From positions 186,001 to 250,000 of the forward strand of contig NZ_JAUYRV010000046.1 of the NCBI RefSeq assembly GCF_030696665.1: DNA of 64,000 bases, given 5' to 3'. Of this stretch, positions 35,815 to 44,276 are shown in pieces. Made by a program: the position numbers and the translations under genes. How positions within the stretch are numbered: the first letter of the stretch is position 1; each line of letters opens with the position of its first letter. This DNA is from Novosphingobium sp. Lineage in GTDB: Bacteria; Pseudomonadota; Alphaproteobacteria; Sphingomonadales; Sphingomonadaceae. Below the pieces are notes generated by a model. The model searched no databases and was not told the origin of the DNA. It saw only the letters and a program-made list of their open reading frames with translations.

Positions 35815-36933
35815 TCAATTTGAAGACAGGCTGACCCGTCCTGCTGCATGGCGCGTCAACCTGCCCGCCAATTCCAGTTCGAGCAGCGCCATCTGCACCG
35901 CGCCGGCGCTAGCACCGCTTTGCCGGATGATTTCGTCGACGCCCACCGGGGCAAGTGTGAGCAACCCGGCGATGTCAGCCGGTTCATCCGCATCACTGGC
36001 TGCGAAGTCTGGCCCACTCTCACGAAAAGTGGACCGGGGCTGGCCTTCAAAGCCGACCAGCAGTTCGATCACATCCTCGGGCGATTGCACAAGGATCGCG
36101 CCATCGCGGATCAACTGGTTGCAGCCATGCGAGCGACTATCGAGCGGGGAGCCGGGAATGGCCATGACCTCACGCCCTGCCTCTGCCGCCAGCCTTGCGG
36201 TGATGAGCGAGCCGGATCTGGGCGCAGCTTCGACCACCAGCGTGCCGGTAGCCAGTCCGGCGATGATGCGGTTGCGGTGCGGGAAGTGGCGGGCCAGCGG
36301 TTCGGTACCGGGCGGCATTTCGGCGATGAGCAGGCCTTCGCAAGCAACCTGTTCCTGTAGTTCGGCGTTTTCGGGCGGGTAGGCGATGTCCACGCCGCTG
36401 GCGATGACGCCCACGGTGCCGCCGCCGTCAGCCATCCCGGCCAGCGCACCGCGATGCGCAGCCGCGTCGATCCCGCGCGCCAAACCGGAAATCACGGCAT
36501 AGCCCCTCCCCGCCAATGCCGTTGCGAAATCGCGAGACAGCTTCACTGCCGCAGCCGAGGCATTGCGGGCGCCGACCACTGCCACCGAAGGGCGCGCAAA
36601 AAGCGCTGCATCTCCGCGCACCGTGAGGATCGGAGGCGGGCTTTCCAGCGCCGAGAGCAGTGCCGGGTAATCTGGCCCATCGTGAAAAAGATAACGCGCG
36701 CCGGATTTGCGCACTGCGGCCACCTCCGCGTCGATCCGCTCAATTGCGGCGGGGCGATAGGGCGCGCCGCCCCTCGCCGCGAGGTCTGGCAGAGCGTCAA
36801 TCGCTGCCGTGGCGGTGCCGAACCGCCGCAACAACTGATGGTAGCTGACAGGGCCGATGTTGGGTGAGCGCAGCAGGCGGATGCGGGAGAAAGCCTCGTC
36901 GCGTGAAAGCGTGGTCGGCGATGCTCTGGTCAC
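35815..36933 (-). CDS. dprA: DNA-processing protein DprA
   Basis: DprA binds incoming single-stranded DNA and loads RecA during natural transformation. The 372-aa protein has an N-terminal SAM-like helical part (SRIRLLRSPNIGPVSYHQLLRRFG). The extended Rossmann domain carries VVGARNASAAAVKLSRDFA, VISGLARGIDAAAHRGAL and GSLITARLAAEAGREVMAIPG. The C-terminal winged helix (TLAPVGVDEIIRQSGASAGAVQMALLELELAGR) is present. Its start overlaps the plsY stop by four bases. The order plsY-dprA-topA is a frequent alphaproteobacterial arrangement. Confidence 0.96.
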   Translation of the reverse strand: MTRASPTTLSRDEAFSRIRLLRSPNIGPVSYHQLLRRFGTATAAIDALPDLAARGGAPYRPAAIERIDAEVAAVRKSGARYLFHDGPDYPALLSALESPPPILTVRGDAALFARPSVAVVGARNASAAAVKLSRDFATALAGRGYAVISGLARGIDAAAHRGALAGMADGGGTVGVIASGVDIAYPPENAELQEQVACEGLLIAEMPPGTEPLARHFPHRNRIIAGLATGTLVVEAAPRSGSLITARLAAEAGREVMAIPGSPLDSRSHGCNQLIRDGAILVQSPEDVIELLVGFEGQPRSTFRESGPDFAASDADEPADIAGLLTLAPVGVDEIIRQSGASAGAVQMALLELELAGRLTRHAAGRVSLSSN

Positions 36934-37511
36934 GTCTTGCTGCCGACCTTGGGTTCGGTCCCGGCGCGCAATCGCGCAATGTTTTCACGGTGCAGGAACA
37001 CCACGAGCAGCGCCAGAAAACCCAGCACCGGCACGTAGGCCATGTGCCCGAGCAGCAGCGCTGCCACGGGGGCTGCCACCGCTGCGCACATTCCGCCGAG
37101 CGAAGAAATCCGGCTGATGAACAATACACCCAGCCACACCACAGCATAGGCCAGCCCGATCGGCCAAGCCAGGCCGAGCGAAATGCCCATCATCGTGGCC
37201 ACGCCCTTTCCGCCCTTGAACTTCAGCCACACGGGGAAGCAGTGGCCCAGCACGGCAGCAAGCGCGGCCAAATCCTCGCTCCCCGGCCAGACATGGCGGG
37301 CGATCACCACTGCTGCCAGGCCTTTGCCCATGTCGAGCAGCAGGGTGGCAGCGGCAACGCCCTTCTTTCCGGTGCGCAGCACATTGGTTGCGCCGATGTT
37401 GCCCGATCCGATGGCGCGCAGATCGCCGCCCCCGGTGACGCGAGTGAGGATGAGGCCGAAGGGCAAAGACCCCAACATATAGCCAACGAGCAGAGGCAAA
37501 AGCGTGTCCAC
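36930..37511 (-). CDS. plsY: Glycerol-3-phosphate acyltransferase
   Basis: PlsY transfers acyl groups from acyl phosphate to glycerol 3-phosphate, the first step of phospholipid synthesis, in the inner membrane. The three conserved loops are visible: GSGNIGATNVLRTG, FKGGKGVATMMG and the late HRENIARLRAGTEPK. Five helices are predicted. I chose the GTG at 37511 (VDTLLPLLVGYMLGSLPFG), which gives 193 aa, near the family length. Longer in-frame starts would run into murI on the other strand. Confidence 0.95.
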   Translation of the reverse strand: MDTLLPLLVGYMLGSLPFGLILTRVTGGGDLRAIGSGNIGATNVLRTGKKGVAAATLLLDMGKGLAAVVIARHVWPGSEDLAALAAVLGHCFPVWLKFKGGKGVATMMGISLGLAWPIGLAYAVVWLGVLFISRISSLGGMCAAVAAPVAALLLGHMAYVPVLGFLALLVVFLHRENIARLRAGTEPKVGSKT

Positions 37512-37594
37512 AACCCGCTCATATCCGCAACACAGTGACAAACGAAAGAGGCCACTTCCCATTTTGCCGCCATTACCGATACAAGCCTCGTCCG

Positions 37595-38428
37595 ATGACA
37601 GCCCAGAACCTATCTCCACCTCCTGCTCCGCAGGTCGATCCTGCCGCGCCGTTACTGCTGTTCGATTCGGGCGTCGGTGGGCTTTCGGTGCTGCGCAAGG
37701 TGCGCGCACTGCTGCCCCAGGCTCCGGTGATCTATGTCGCGGACAACGCTGGATTGCCGTATGGCGCGAAGAGTGAGGCGCAAATCGCAGCGCGCGTTTC
37801 TGGCCTGCTTGGCCGTTTGACCGAACGTTTGCACCCGCGCCTTGTCTGCATCGCCTGCAACACCGCATCGACCATCGCTTTGGCATCGGTGCGCGACGTG
37901 TTGGAAGTACCGATTGTCGGAACCGTTCCTGCGATCAAGCCGGCGGCGGCGATGACCCGAACGGGCGTGATCGGCCTGCTCGGCACCGAAGCGACGATTC
38001 GGCAGAGCTATGTCGACCGGCTTGAGGCCGAATTCGCCGCTGACAAGCGGTTGCTTCGCCACGGCGCACCCGAACTGGTCGCCGCAGCAGAAGCCAAATT
38101 GCGCGGCGATTCGGTCGACCCTGAGGTCTACGCTCGCGCCGCAGCCGCCTTGCGTGCACAACCCGGCGGCGAAAATATCGACACCGTAGTGCTGGCCTGC
38201 ACGCATTTTCCGCTGATCGAAGGCGAACTGGGCGAAGCGTTTGGCCCCGGCGTTGCATTCGTTGACGGATCGGACGGTATCGCGCGGCGCATCGCATTCC
38301 TGACCGACGGGCAGCCCTGGGATCGGCGCGCGCCTGATCTGGCGTTGTTCACCCGTGGCGGAGACGAGGTTAACCGGCTAGAACCCATGCTTGAAGCACA
38401 CGGCCTGGGCCGCGTGGGAATTTTCTGA
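37595..38428 (+). CDS. murI: Glutamate racemase
   Basis: MurI makes D-glutamate for peptidoglycan. The 277-aa protein has the substrate motif LLFDSGVGGLSVLRKV and both catalytic cysteines: VCIACNTAST and VVLACTHFPLI. The NAGLPYG motif lies between. A short Pro-rich N-terminal stretch precedes the domain. The start at 37595 is the ATG nearest the domain. It is divergent from plsY, with about 83 bp for promoters. Confidence 0.96.
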   Translation: MTAQNLSPPPAPQVDPAAPLLLFDSGVGGLSVLRKVRALLPQAPVIYVADNAGLPYGAKSEAQIAARVSGLLGRLTERLHPRLVCIACNTASTIALASVRDVLEVPIVGTVPAIKPAAAMTRTGVIGLLGTEATIRQSYVDRLEAEFAADKRLLRHGAPELVAAAEAKLRGDSVDPEVYARAAAALRAQPGGENIDTVVLACTHFPLIEGELGEAFGPGVAFVDGSDGIARRIAFLTDGQPWDRRAPDLALFTRGGDEVNRLEPMLEAHGLGRVGIF

Positions 38429-38457
38429 AACCGATTTCGCGGAGCGGGGGCCGGGCG

Positions 38458-39372
38458 GTGGGTCGATTTTCAAAGGTGGTGATCGTCCTGCTCTTGGCTG
38501 CGGGAATCGCCTATTACTGGCTGCTGGTGAACGCCGGCCCACGCGGCGTTGCGGCGCGTCCGTTCGACATTGCTGCATTGCGCGCTGCCGCGAATGCCGA
38601 ACGTGGCGCCAAACCTACCGGGATATCATTCGTCATTCTGGCCACCCGCCGCATTCCGTCAGCTTCGCTGGCGGCCGGCACTGGTCTGCGGCAGGTGACT
38701 TCAGGCGTAATCGCATGGCGGATCGACACGCCAGGAGGCGGTATCGTGCTTGACCCCGGGCTTTCTCCCGCCGATGCCGACGCGATGGGCTTTACGGGCT
38801 ACAACAAGGCCGGAATGGCGTTGGTCGATGATTGGATGGGCCGGGCTGAACTGATCCTGTTCAGCCATGCCCACGTGGATCATGTGGGACGATTTCTTGA
38901 TCACCCACAATTTGATGACATTGCAGACAAAGCGCTGATAACGCCAGGAATGCTTGGCGGTATCAATGCGCTTTGGCGCGAGAATGGCAGCCACATTGCA
39001 AAGACGCGGAAACTTGGCCCGATTGAAGCCGTTGCGCCCGGCGTTGTCGTGATTCAGACACCGGGCCATACGCCTGCATCGCAGATGGTCTATGTGCAGC
39101 TGGCGAGTGGCCGGGAGTACCTTTTCACCGGGGATACAGCATCGCTAGCCCCGAATTTCGAAAGGGCGACGCCGCGCTCACGGTTGCTGTCGGATATTCT
39201 GGTCCCTGAAGATCGCCCCGCCGTGATTGGCTGGCTCAAGGGCCTCAAAGCGTTGAAAGAGCATAACAAAGCTTTGGTGTTATTGCCTTCACACGATGCT
39301 GACTGGGTGCAAGAAAATCGTGCAGCCTTCGGCATCGTGTCCGAATTAGGGAGTAAACCATCACGCGATTAA
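38458..39372 (+). CDS. Metallo-beta-lactamase-fold hydrolase with N-terminal membrane anchor
   Basis: A 304-aa protein starting at GTG. The first residues form one hydrophobic helix (VVIVLLLAAGIAYYWLLVNAG), a signal anchor or uncleaved signal that puts the domain in the periplasm. The metal-binding motif is HxHxDH (SHAHVDHVG). Later metal ligands are the His in TPGHTPASQMV, the Asp in FTGDTASLAP and the His in LLPSHDADW. The domain order resembles N-acyl-homoserine lactonase-like and related esterases, but the substrate is unknown. It lies 29 bp after murI and may be co-transcribed. Confidence 0.9.
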   Translation: MGRFSKVVIVLLLAAGIAYYWLLVNAGPRGVAARPFDIAALRAAANAERGAKPTGISFVILATRRIPSASLAAGTGLRQVTSGVIAWRIDTPGGGIVLDPGLSPADADAMGFTGYNKAGMALVDDWMGRAELILFSHAHVDHVGRFLDHPQFDDIADKALITPGMLGGINALWRENGSHIAKTRKLGPIEAVAPGVVVIQTPGHTPASQMVYVQLASGREYLFTGDTASLAPNFERATPRSRLLSDILVPEDRPAVIGWLKGLKALKEHNKALVLLPSHDADWVQENRAAFGIVSELGSKPSRD

Positions 39373-39468
39373 CGCGGCTGTTCGAACACTTATGCCAAAT
39401 TGCATGCGCCTTAAATGCCACTGGCAATGCCGTTTGAACAAGCGTAGAAGCCGCCCATTCGCGGGGTA

Positions 39469-39508
39469 GCCCAACGGGATAGGGCCATAAGGGACGAGCT
39501 GGCGTCCC
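39469..39508 (+). promoter_or_regulatory. Two hairpins in the hemA leader
   Basis: GCCC/GGGC (39469-39472 and 39482-39485) encloses nine bases. Then GGGACG/CGTCCC (39491-39496 and 39503-39508) encloses six. They lie directly before the ribosome site AAGGAG of hemA. The upstream part (39373-39468) shows no gene. Whether the hairpins regulate hemA is unknown. Confidence 0.4.
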
Positions 39509-39530
39509 GGTTGCTGGAAGGAGCGGCGGG

Positions 39531-40751
39531 GTGAATTACGATCAGGTTTTTGATTCAGCGATCGAGCGTCTGCACTCCGAAGGCCGCTACCGCGTTTTCA
39601 TCGATATCCTGCGCAACAAGGGCGCATACCCTAATGCGCGCTGCTTTGCCGGGCACAACGGGCCAAAGCCGATCACGGTGTGGTGCTCGAACGATTACCT
39701 CGCGATGGGCCAGCACCCCAAGGTGATCGCTGCGATGGAAGAAGCGCTGCACAATGTCGGCGCGGGCTCCGGCGGCACGCGCAACATCGGCGGCAACACG
39801 CATTACCATATCGAGCTTGAGGCTGAACTGGCCGACCTTCACGGCAAGGAAGGCGCGCTTCTTTTCACGTCCGGCTACGTGTCGAACGATGCCACGCTTT
39901 CGACGCTGGCCAAGATTCTGCCGGGCTGCGTGATCTTCTCGGACGAACTGAACCACGCCTCGATGATTGCCGGCATCCGCAATTCAGGCGCGGAGAAGAA
40001 GGTCTGGCGGCACAACGATGTCGAGCATCTCGAAGAACTGCTCGCCGAGACTGACCCCAACGTGCCCAAGCTGATCGCGTTCGAATCGGTCTATTCGATG
40101 GACGGCGATGTTGCTCCGATCCACACGATCTGTGACCTCGCCGAAAAGTACAACGCATTGACCTATATCGACGAGGTCCACGCTGTCGGCATGTATGGGC
40201 CGCGCGGCGGTGGCATTACCGATCGCGATGAAGCGGCGCACCGTATCGACATCATCGAAGGCACGCTGGGCAAGGCTTTCGGCGTGATGGGCGGCTACAT
40301 CGCGGCCGATCGCAAGATAATCGACGTGATCCGCTCCTATGCTCCCGGCTTCATCTTCACGACCTCGCTTTCACCGGTACTGGTTGCGGGTGTTCTCGCC
40401 TCTGTCCGCCACCTCAAGGCTTCAAGCGTCGAGCGTGAAGGCCAGCAAGCTGCTGCTGCCTATCTGAAAAAAGCCTTCGCAGATCAGGGCTTGCCCGTGA
40501 TGCCTTCGACCACGCACATCGTTCCGCTGATGGTGGGCGATCCTGTGCGCGCCAAGAAGATCGCTGACATCCTTCTCGCCGAGTACGGCGTTTACGTACA
40601 ACCGATCAACTACCCCACCGTCCCACGCGGCACAGAGCGTCTGCGCTTCACGCCCGGACCTTCGCATACCGAAGCGATGATGGACGAACTGGCAGGGGCG
40701 CTGGTGGAAATCTGGCAGCGCATGGAACTGGAACTGCAACGGGCAGCCTGA
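39531..40751 (+). CDS. hemA: 5-aminolevulinate synthase
   Basis: This PLP enzyme condenses glycine and succinyl-CoA to 5-aminolevulinate, the C4 entry to heme that is typical of alphaproteobacteria. The 406-aa protein has [13 protein letters not shown], the [15 protein letters not shown] glycine-rich loop, and [15 protein letters not shown] with the cofactor Asp. The PLP lysine lies in [15 protein letters not shown]. The start is GTG at 39531, fixed by AAGGAG upstream. A strong terminator follows at 40778. It is a single-gene unit by position. Confidence 0.97.
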   Translation: MNYDQVFDSAIERLHSEGRYRVFIDILRNKGAYPNARCFAGHNGPKPITVWCSNDYLAMGQHPKVIAAMEEALHNVGAGSGGTRNIGGNTHYHIELEAELADLHGKEGALLFTSGYVSNDATLSTLAKILPGCVIFSDELNHASMIAGIRNSGAEKKVWRHNDVEHLEELLAETDPNVPKLIAFESVYSMDGDVAPIHTICDLAEKYNALTYIDEVHAVGMYGPRGGGITDRDEAAHRIDIIEGTLGKAFGVMGGYIAADRKIIDVIRSYAPGFIFTTSLSPVLVAGVLASVRHLKASSVEREGQQAAAAYLKKAFADQGLPVMPSTTHIVPLMVGDPVRAKKIADILLAEYGVYVQPINYPTVPRGTERLRFTPGPSHTEAMMDELAGALVEIWQRMELELQRAA

Positions 40752-40777
40752 ACGGGCCGCCTTGCTGAAATGAAACG

Positions 40778-40804
40778 GCCCTCCCCTGACCGGGAGGGCT
40801 TTTT
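40778..40804 (+). terminator. Rho-independent terminator after hemA
   Basis: GCCCTCCC (40778-40785) and GGGAGGGC (40792-40799) form a perfect 8-bp stem with a 6-nt loop, followed by TTTTT. This is a classic intrinsic terminator. Confidence 0.93.
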
Positions 40805-40869
40805 CGTTGGACTTGCCTTTCCGTGGCGTGGCGTTAGCTTTAACCGGACAATTAATTCCGGGAGAGTTC

Positions 40870-41550
40870 ATGCCTGCGCAGACGTATGATGAAGTGGTCT
40901 TGGGCCGCCGTTCGATCCGTGGCTACCTCGATAGGCCGGTGCCGCGCGCATTGATCGAAGAAGTGCTCGCGCTGGCGATGCGCTCTCCCACATCGATGAA
41001 CACACAGCCGTGGCACTTCCACGTGATCACCGGCGAACCACTGGATCGCATCCGCAGGGGAAACACTGAGCGCATTCTGGCGGGTGAACCGGATAGCCGC
41101 GAGTTCCGCCGGGGCGAACCATTCGCCGGGGTTCACCGGGAACGACAGGTAGAAGTTGCCAAGCAGTTGTTCGGCGCTATGGGCATTGCGCGTGATGACA
41201 CGGCAGCCCGGCAAGACTGGGTGCTGCGCGGTTTTCGCCAGTTCGATGCGCCAGTGTGCGTGATCATTGCCTACGACCGCGAGTTATCGGGCAGCGACGA
41301 TACCGCTTTCGATTGCGGCGCGGTGACGAATGCTCTGGTCAACGCGGCATGGTCGCGCGGGCTCGGCTGCGTGATCAATTCGCAAGGCATCATGCAATCC
41401 CCCGTAGTGCGAGAGCACGCGGCCATTCCTGACGATCAAGTGATCATGAAGGCCGTGGCCCTTGGCTGGCCGGACCCGGACTTTCCGGCCAACGCAGTGG
41501 TCAGCCTTCGCAAAAGTGTTGATGAAGCAGCGCGGTTCGTCGGTTTCTGA
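40870..41550 (+). CDS. Nitroreductase-family flavoprotein
   Basis: A 226-aa FMN-dependent oxidoreductase. It shows the FMN-binding start VVLGRRSIRGYLDRPVP and LALAMRSPTSMNTQPWHFHVITG. The late FMN and dimer motifs are VNAAWSRGLGCVINSQGIM and VALGWPDPDFPAN. Members reduce nitro groups, quinones or enones with NAD(P)H, and the natural substrate is unknown. I chose the ATG at 40870 because GGGAGAG lies upstream. It is flanked by terminators on both sides, so it forms a monocistronic unit. Confidence 0.94.
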   Translation: MPAQTYDEVVLGRRSIRGYLDRPVPRALIEEVLALAMRSPTSMNTQPWHFHVITGEPLDRIRRGNTERILAGEPDSREFRRGEPFAGVHRERQVEVAKQLFGAMGIARDDTAARQDWVLRGFRQFDAPVCVIIAYDRELSGSDDTAFDCGAVTNALVNAAWSRGLGCVINSQGIMQSPVVREHAAIPDDQVIMKAVALGWPDPDFPANAVVSLRKSVDEAARFVGF

Positions 41551-41561
41551 CCGCAAACGGA

Positions 41562-41590
41562 AAAGGCCCCGCCTTGCGGCAGGGCCTTTC
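41562..41590. terminator. Terminator between nitroreductase and ornithine decarboxylase genes
   Basis: A GC-rich hairpin built on AAAGGCCC and GGGCCTTT with an inner GCC/GGC stem. A-rich and T-rich flanks on the two sides make it suitable for both convergent genes. Confidence 0.8.
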
Positions 41591-41616
41591 CTCGATTCAC
41601 ACCGCAGCGCAGGCAA

Positions 41617-42897
41617 TCAGCGCAGCGACACCACGTTGTCCGACACGCGCGGATCGCGGCGGTCGCCACGGTACTGGCTGGCCATTGGCTCGTCCGAAAC
41701 TTCAAACACGTCCGTAGCGCCAAAGCCGTTGAACGCGGTCTTCATCGCTGCGCCATAGGCACCCAGCATGCCGACTTCGATATAGTCGCCCACTTTCACG
41801 TCCACCGGCAGTTCAAACGGACCTTCCATGTGGTCCATATCGTCGCAGGTGGGGCCGTAGAAGCTGAAAGGCTCCAGCACGACCTCAGCTTCGTCGTTGG
41901 CCACCTGTTCGCGCAGCACGCGCACAGGGAAGCGCCAGCCTACGTGAGCGGCATCGAACAGCGCGCCATAGGCACCGTCGTTGATGTAAAGCTCGGTCCC
42001 GCGACGGCGTTCTACCCGCACGATCATCGAGTTGTATTCGGCACAGAGCGCACGGCCCGGCTCGCACCACAGTTCGGCGGAGTACGAAACCGGCAGCGAT
42101 TCATAGGTGCGGTCGATCACGCCGAAATAGTCTTCAAGCGGCGGAGGTTCCATGCCGGGGTAGATCGACGGGAAGCCGCCGCCAACATCGATGATGTCCA
42201 CGAGCACCGATGCATCAACAATCGCCGCACGAACGCGCTCCAGCGCCTGCACATAAGCGTGTGGGCTCATCGACTGGCTGCCAACGTGGAAGCAGATGCC
42301 GAGCGAATCTGCCACCTGGCGCGTTGCCTGCAGCAGTTCCGCCGCATTGGTCAGATCGCAGCCGAACTTGGACGCGAGGCTGAGTTCCGAATACTCCGAC
42401 GAGACGCGCAGACGGACGCACAGAGTCAGATCTTCAGGAACGTTGCCGTCGGCATCGGCCGTTGCCGCCTTGATCTTCTCCAGTTCCTCAAGCGAATCGA
42501 GGCTGAACACGCGCACGCCATAGTTATGGTATGCGTCGCGGATCGCGGACGGCGATTTGACCGGGTGCATGAAGCACAGCGTCGCGTCGGGCAGCGTTTC
42601 ACGCACAAGCCGCACTTCGACAATCGAAGCGACGTCATAATGCGTCACACCCGAATCCCAAAGGATGCGGATGAGATCTGCCGACGGATTGGCCTTTACC
42701 GCATAGAGCGACTTGCCCGGAAACTTCTCGACGAAGAAGCGGGCAGCGCGCGCGGCGGCGTGCGGACGGTTCAGAATGGCGGGTTGTTCAGGCGCGGAGG
42801 CGCGAACTACAGCCAGTGCGTCAGGATGGATGTGCAACTCAAGGGACCCCCAAACGGAACGTTGAACGAAGCTGCCTTGCGGTTTGGAAGTCCCCAT
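41617..42897 (-). CDS. Ornithine (or lysine/ornithine) decarboxylase, alanine-racemase-fold
   Basis: This fold-type III PLP decarboxylase makes putrescine (or cadaverine). In the 426-aa protein the PLP lysine lies in KSLYAVKANPS. The phosphate-binding Gly residues follow in IIDVGGGFPS, FHVGSQ is intact, and the EPGRALCAEYN motif is present. The catalytic Cys-Asp lies in FYGPTCDDMD, the ornithine/lysine decarboxylase form rather than the diaminopimelate form. The start is uncertain (42897 or 42939); neither has a good ribosome site. It is the last gene of a leftward polyamine cluster. Confidence 0.92.
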   Translation of the reverse strand: MGTSKPQGSFVQRSVWGSLELHIHPDALAVVRASAPEQPAILNRPHAAARAARFFVEKFPGKSLYAVKANPSADLIRILWDSGVTHYDVASIVEVRLVRETLPDATLCFMHPVKSPSAIRDAYHNYGVRVFSLDSLEELEKIKAATADADGNVPEDLTLCVRLRVSSEYSELSLASKFGCDLTNAAELLQATRQVADSLGICFHVGSQSMSPHAYVQALERVRAAIVDASVLVDIIDVGGGFPSIYPGMEPPPLEDYFGVIDRTYESLPVSYSAELWCEPGRALCAEYNSMIVRVERRRGTELYINDGAYGALFDAAHVGWRFPVRVLREQVANDEAEVVLEPFSFYGPTCDDMDHMEGPFELPVDVKVGDYIEVGMLGAYGAAMKTAFNGFGATDVFEVSDEPMASQYRGDRRDPRVSDNVVSLR

Positions 42898-43008
42898 GGG
42901 GCAGCGAGAGGGGGGTAATAAGGCTCCTGTGCTGAACATCAAGTGAAAAACTCAACGCCCAACATACCTGTCAGAAAAATGAAACACTTCCAGATAGATC
43001 GCTTTTTA

Positions 43009-44235
43009 TCAGCACTTTAGGGCATGTGACAGCGCCGCCCATGCCGGAAGGGAAAGCGGATCATTGGCACCGTTTGCCGCGATCGGGTGCGATGCGAATC
43101 GTGCAACCGTCATTTCCGCCTCCGGATCGACCCAAATCGTCTGCCCGTGGATGCCCCTTGCGGAAAAACAGCTCCGATTGTTGTGGGTATGCCACCATTG
43201 GCTGCCGTAGCTCCAACCCGGCAACTGCGGATAGCGATTGCGGTCAAAATGCGCAGGGTCACCACCTGTGCGAATGCGCTCCACCACCCGCGCCGCAATC
43301 ACACCCGCACCCCCAAGCCGCATTGCCTCCCCGAAGCGGGCAAGGTCTTCCAGCCGCAGATTGAGACCACCTCCGGCAAAGGCCATGCCCGCCTGATCCA
43401 AGATCAGGTCCGCATCGCCGAGCATACCCAGTGGCCCCCACAGCCGTTTAGACAGGACATCGGCAAAGTGCTTGCCTTCGATCCTGGCGATGATCCACGC
43501 CAGCACTTCGGTGTTCGGCGTGCGATAGGTGAAGCCCTGCCCATGTTTGCCGGTCTTGCCGATGGTTGGGAGATAGCTGGCAAGGTCGGTCGGCCCCGCA
43601 TACCCATCAGGCCGTGGTGTCAGGCCGAGCGCCGCACTGTAGGCCCCGATGCCCGAGTTGGGATCGGCATAGTCTTCAGAGAAATCGAGCGCGGTGGTCA
43701 TGTGCATGACCTGCTGCACGCTTGCGTCGCCAAAACCGCTGCTGGCCAGTTCAGGTAAGTATTGCGCAACCGGCGCGGCGGGATCGAGCCTTCCTTCCTC
43801 GACCAGCATTTCGGCAATCGTGCCGACGAAGCTTTTGGTGACAGAGAACGCGATGTGCCGGGTTTCCGTATCGGTCACCCCAAACCAGCGTTCGAACACC
43901 ACCTTACCGCGATGGAGGACTAGAATGCCGTCGGTATAAGCTTGGGTCAGTGATTCCCCGAATGTGACCGGCGCGTCACTATTCACGGGGACGAACGGCA
44001 CCTCGGCCAGATCGTCGCGCAGCGCCCGCTCGAAAGGGTTGCCGCCTACTCCTGCACCAACGCGCCGCGACGGCGCAAACTGGCGCATGTTCGAATAGGA
44101 CCAGCGGATCATGGGAAAGCGCATGTGGTCGGCGCGGGAGGCAAGCAGGAGCCGGTCCGCAGGCGGCGGGAAGCCCTGCATCCAGCCCATGAGCAATGGA
44201 TCACTGGTCACGCCATCAAGCACTTCACCAGCCAT
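43009..44235 (-). CDS. Serine hydrolase, beta-lactamase family, 6-aminohexanoate-dimer hydrolase (NylB)-like
   Basis: A 408-aa penicillin-recognising-fold hydrolase. The nucleophile motif SxxK lies in AFSVTKSFVGTIAE, and the Tyr motif in YRTPNTEVLAW. The third box is replaced by GIHGQTIWVDP, as in NylB-type amidases and related esterases rather than beta-lactamases. No signal peptide is visible, so it is probably cytoplasmic. NylB relatives cut amides of linear amino acids. It lies between the ornithine decarboxylase and carboxynorspermidine decarboxylase genes on the same strand, 41 bp after the latter, with a GGGAG ribosome site. A role in polyamine amide hydrolysis is a guess from context. 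Confidence 0.9.
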   Translation of the reverse strand: MAGEVLDGVTSDPLLMGWMQGFPPPADRLLLASRADHMRFPMIRWSYSNMRQFAPSRRVGAGVGGNPFERALRDDLAEVPFVPVNSDAPVTFGESLTQAYTDGILVLHRGKVVFERWFGVTDTETRHIAFSVTKSFVGTIAEMLVEEGRLDPAAPVAQYLPELASSGFGDASVQQVMHMTTALDFSEDYADPNSGIGAYSAALGLTPRPDGYAGPTDLASYLPTIGKTGKHGQGFTYRTPNTEVLAWIIARIEGKHFADVLSKRLWGPLGMLGDADLILDQAGMAFAGGGLNLRLEDLARFGEAMRLGGAGVIAARVVERIRTGGDPAHFDRNRYPQLPGWSYGSQWWHTHNNRSCFSARGIHGQTIWVDPEAEMTVARFASHPIAANGANDPLSLPAWAALSHALKC

Positions 44236-44276
44236 TGCACTCTCCCGCCGCCATTGTTGTTGGCGGGCAGCATGCC

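Noticed and set aside
39461..39530. tRNA-like sequence before hemA
   Set aside because: Only a D-arm-like hairpin fits; no acceptor, anticodon or T arm follows, and GTTCRA is missing.
41830..42918. 362-codon plus-strand frame opposite the ornithine decarboxylase gene
   Set aside because: It is a shadow of a conserved PLP decarboxylase with atypical His/Arg-rich composition.
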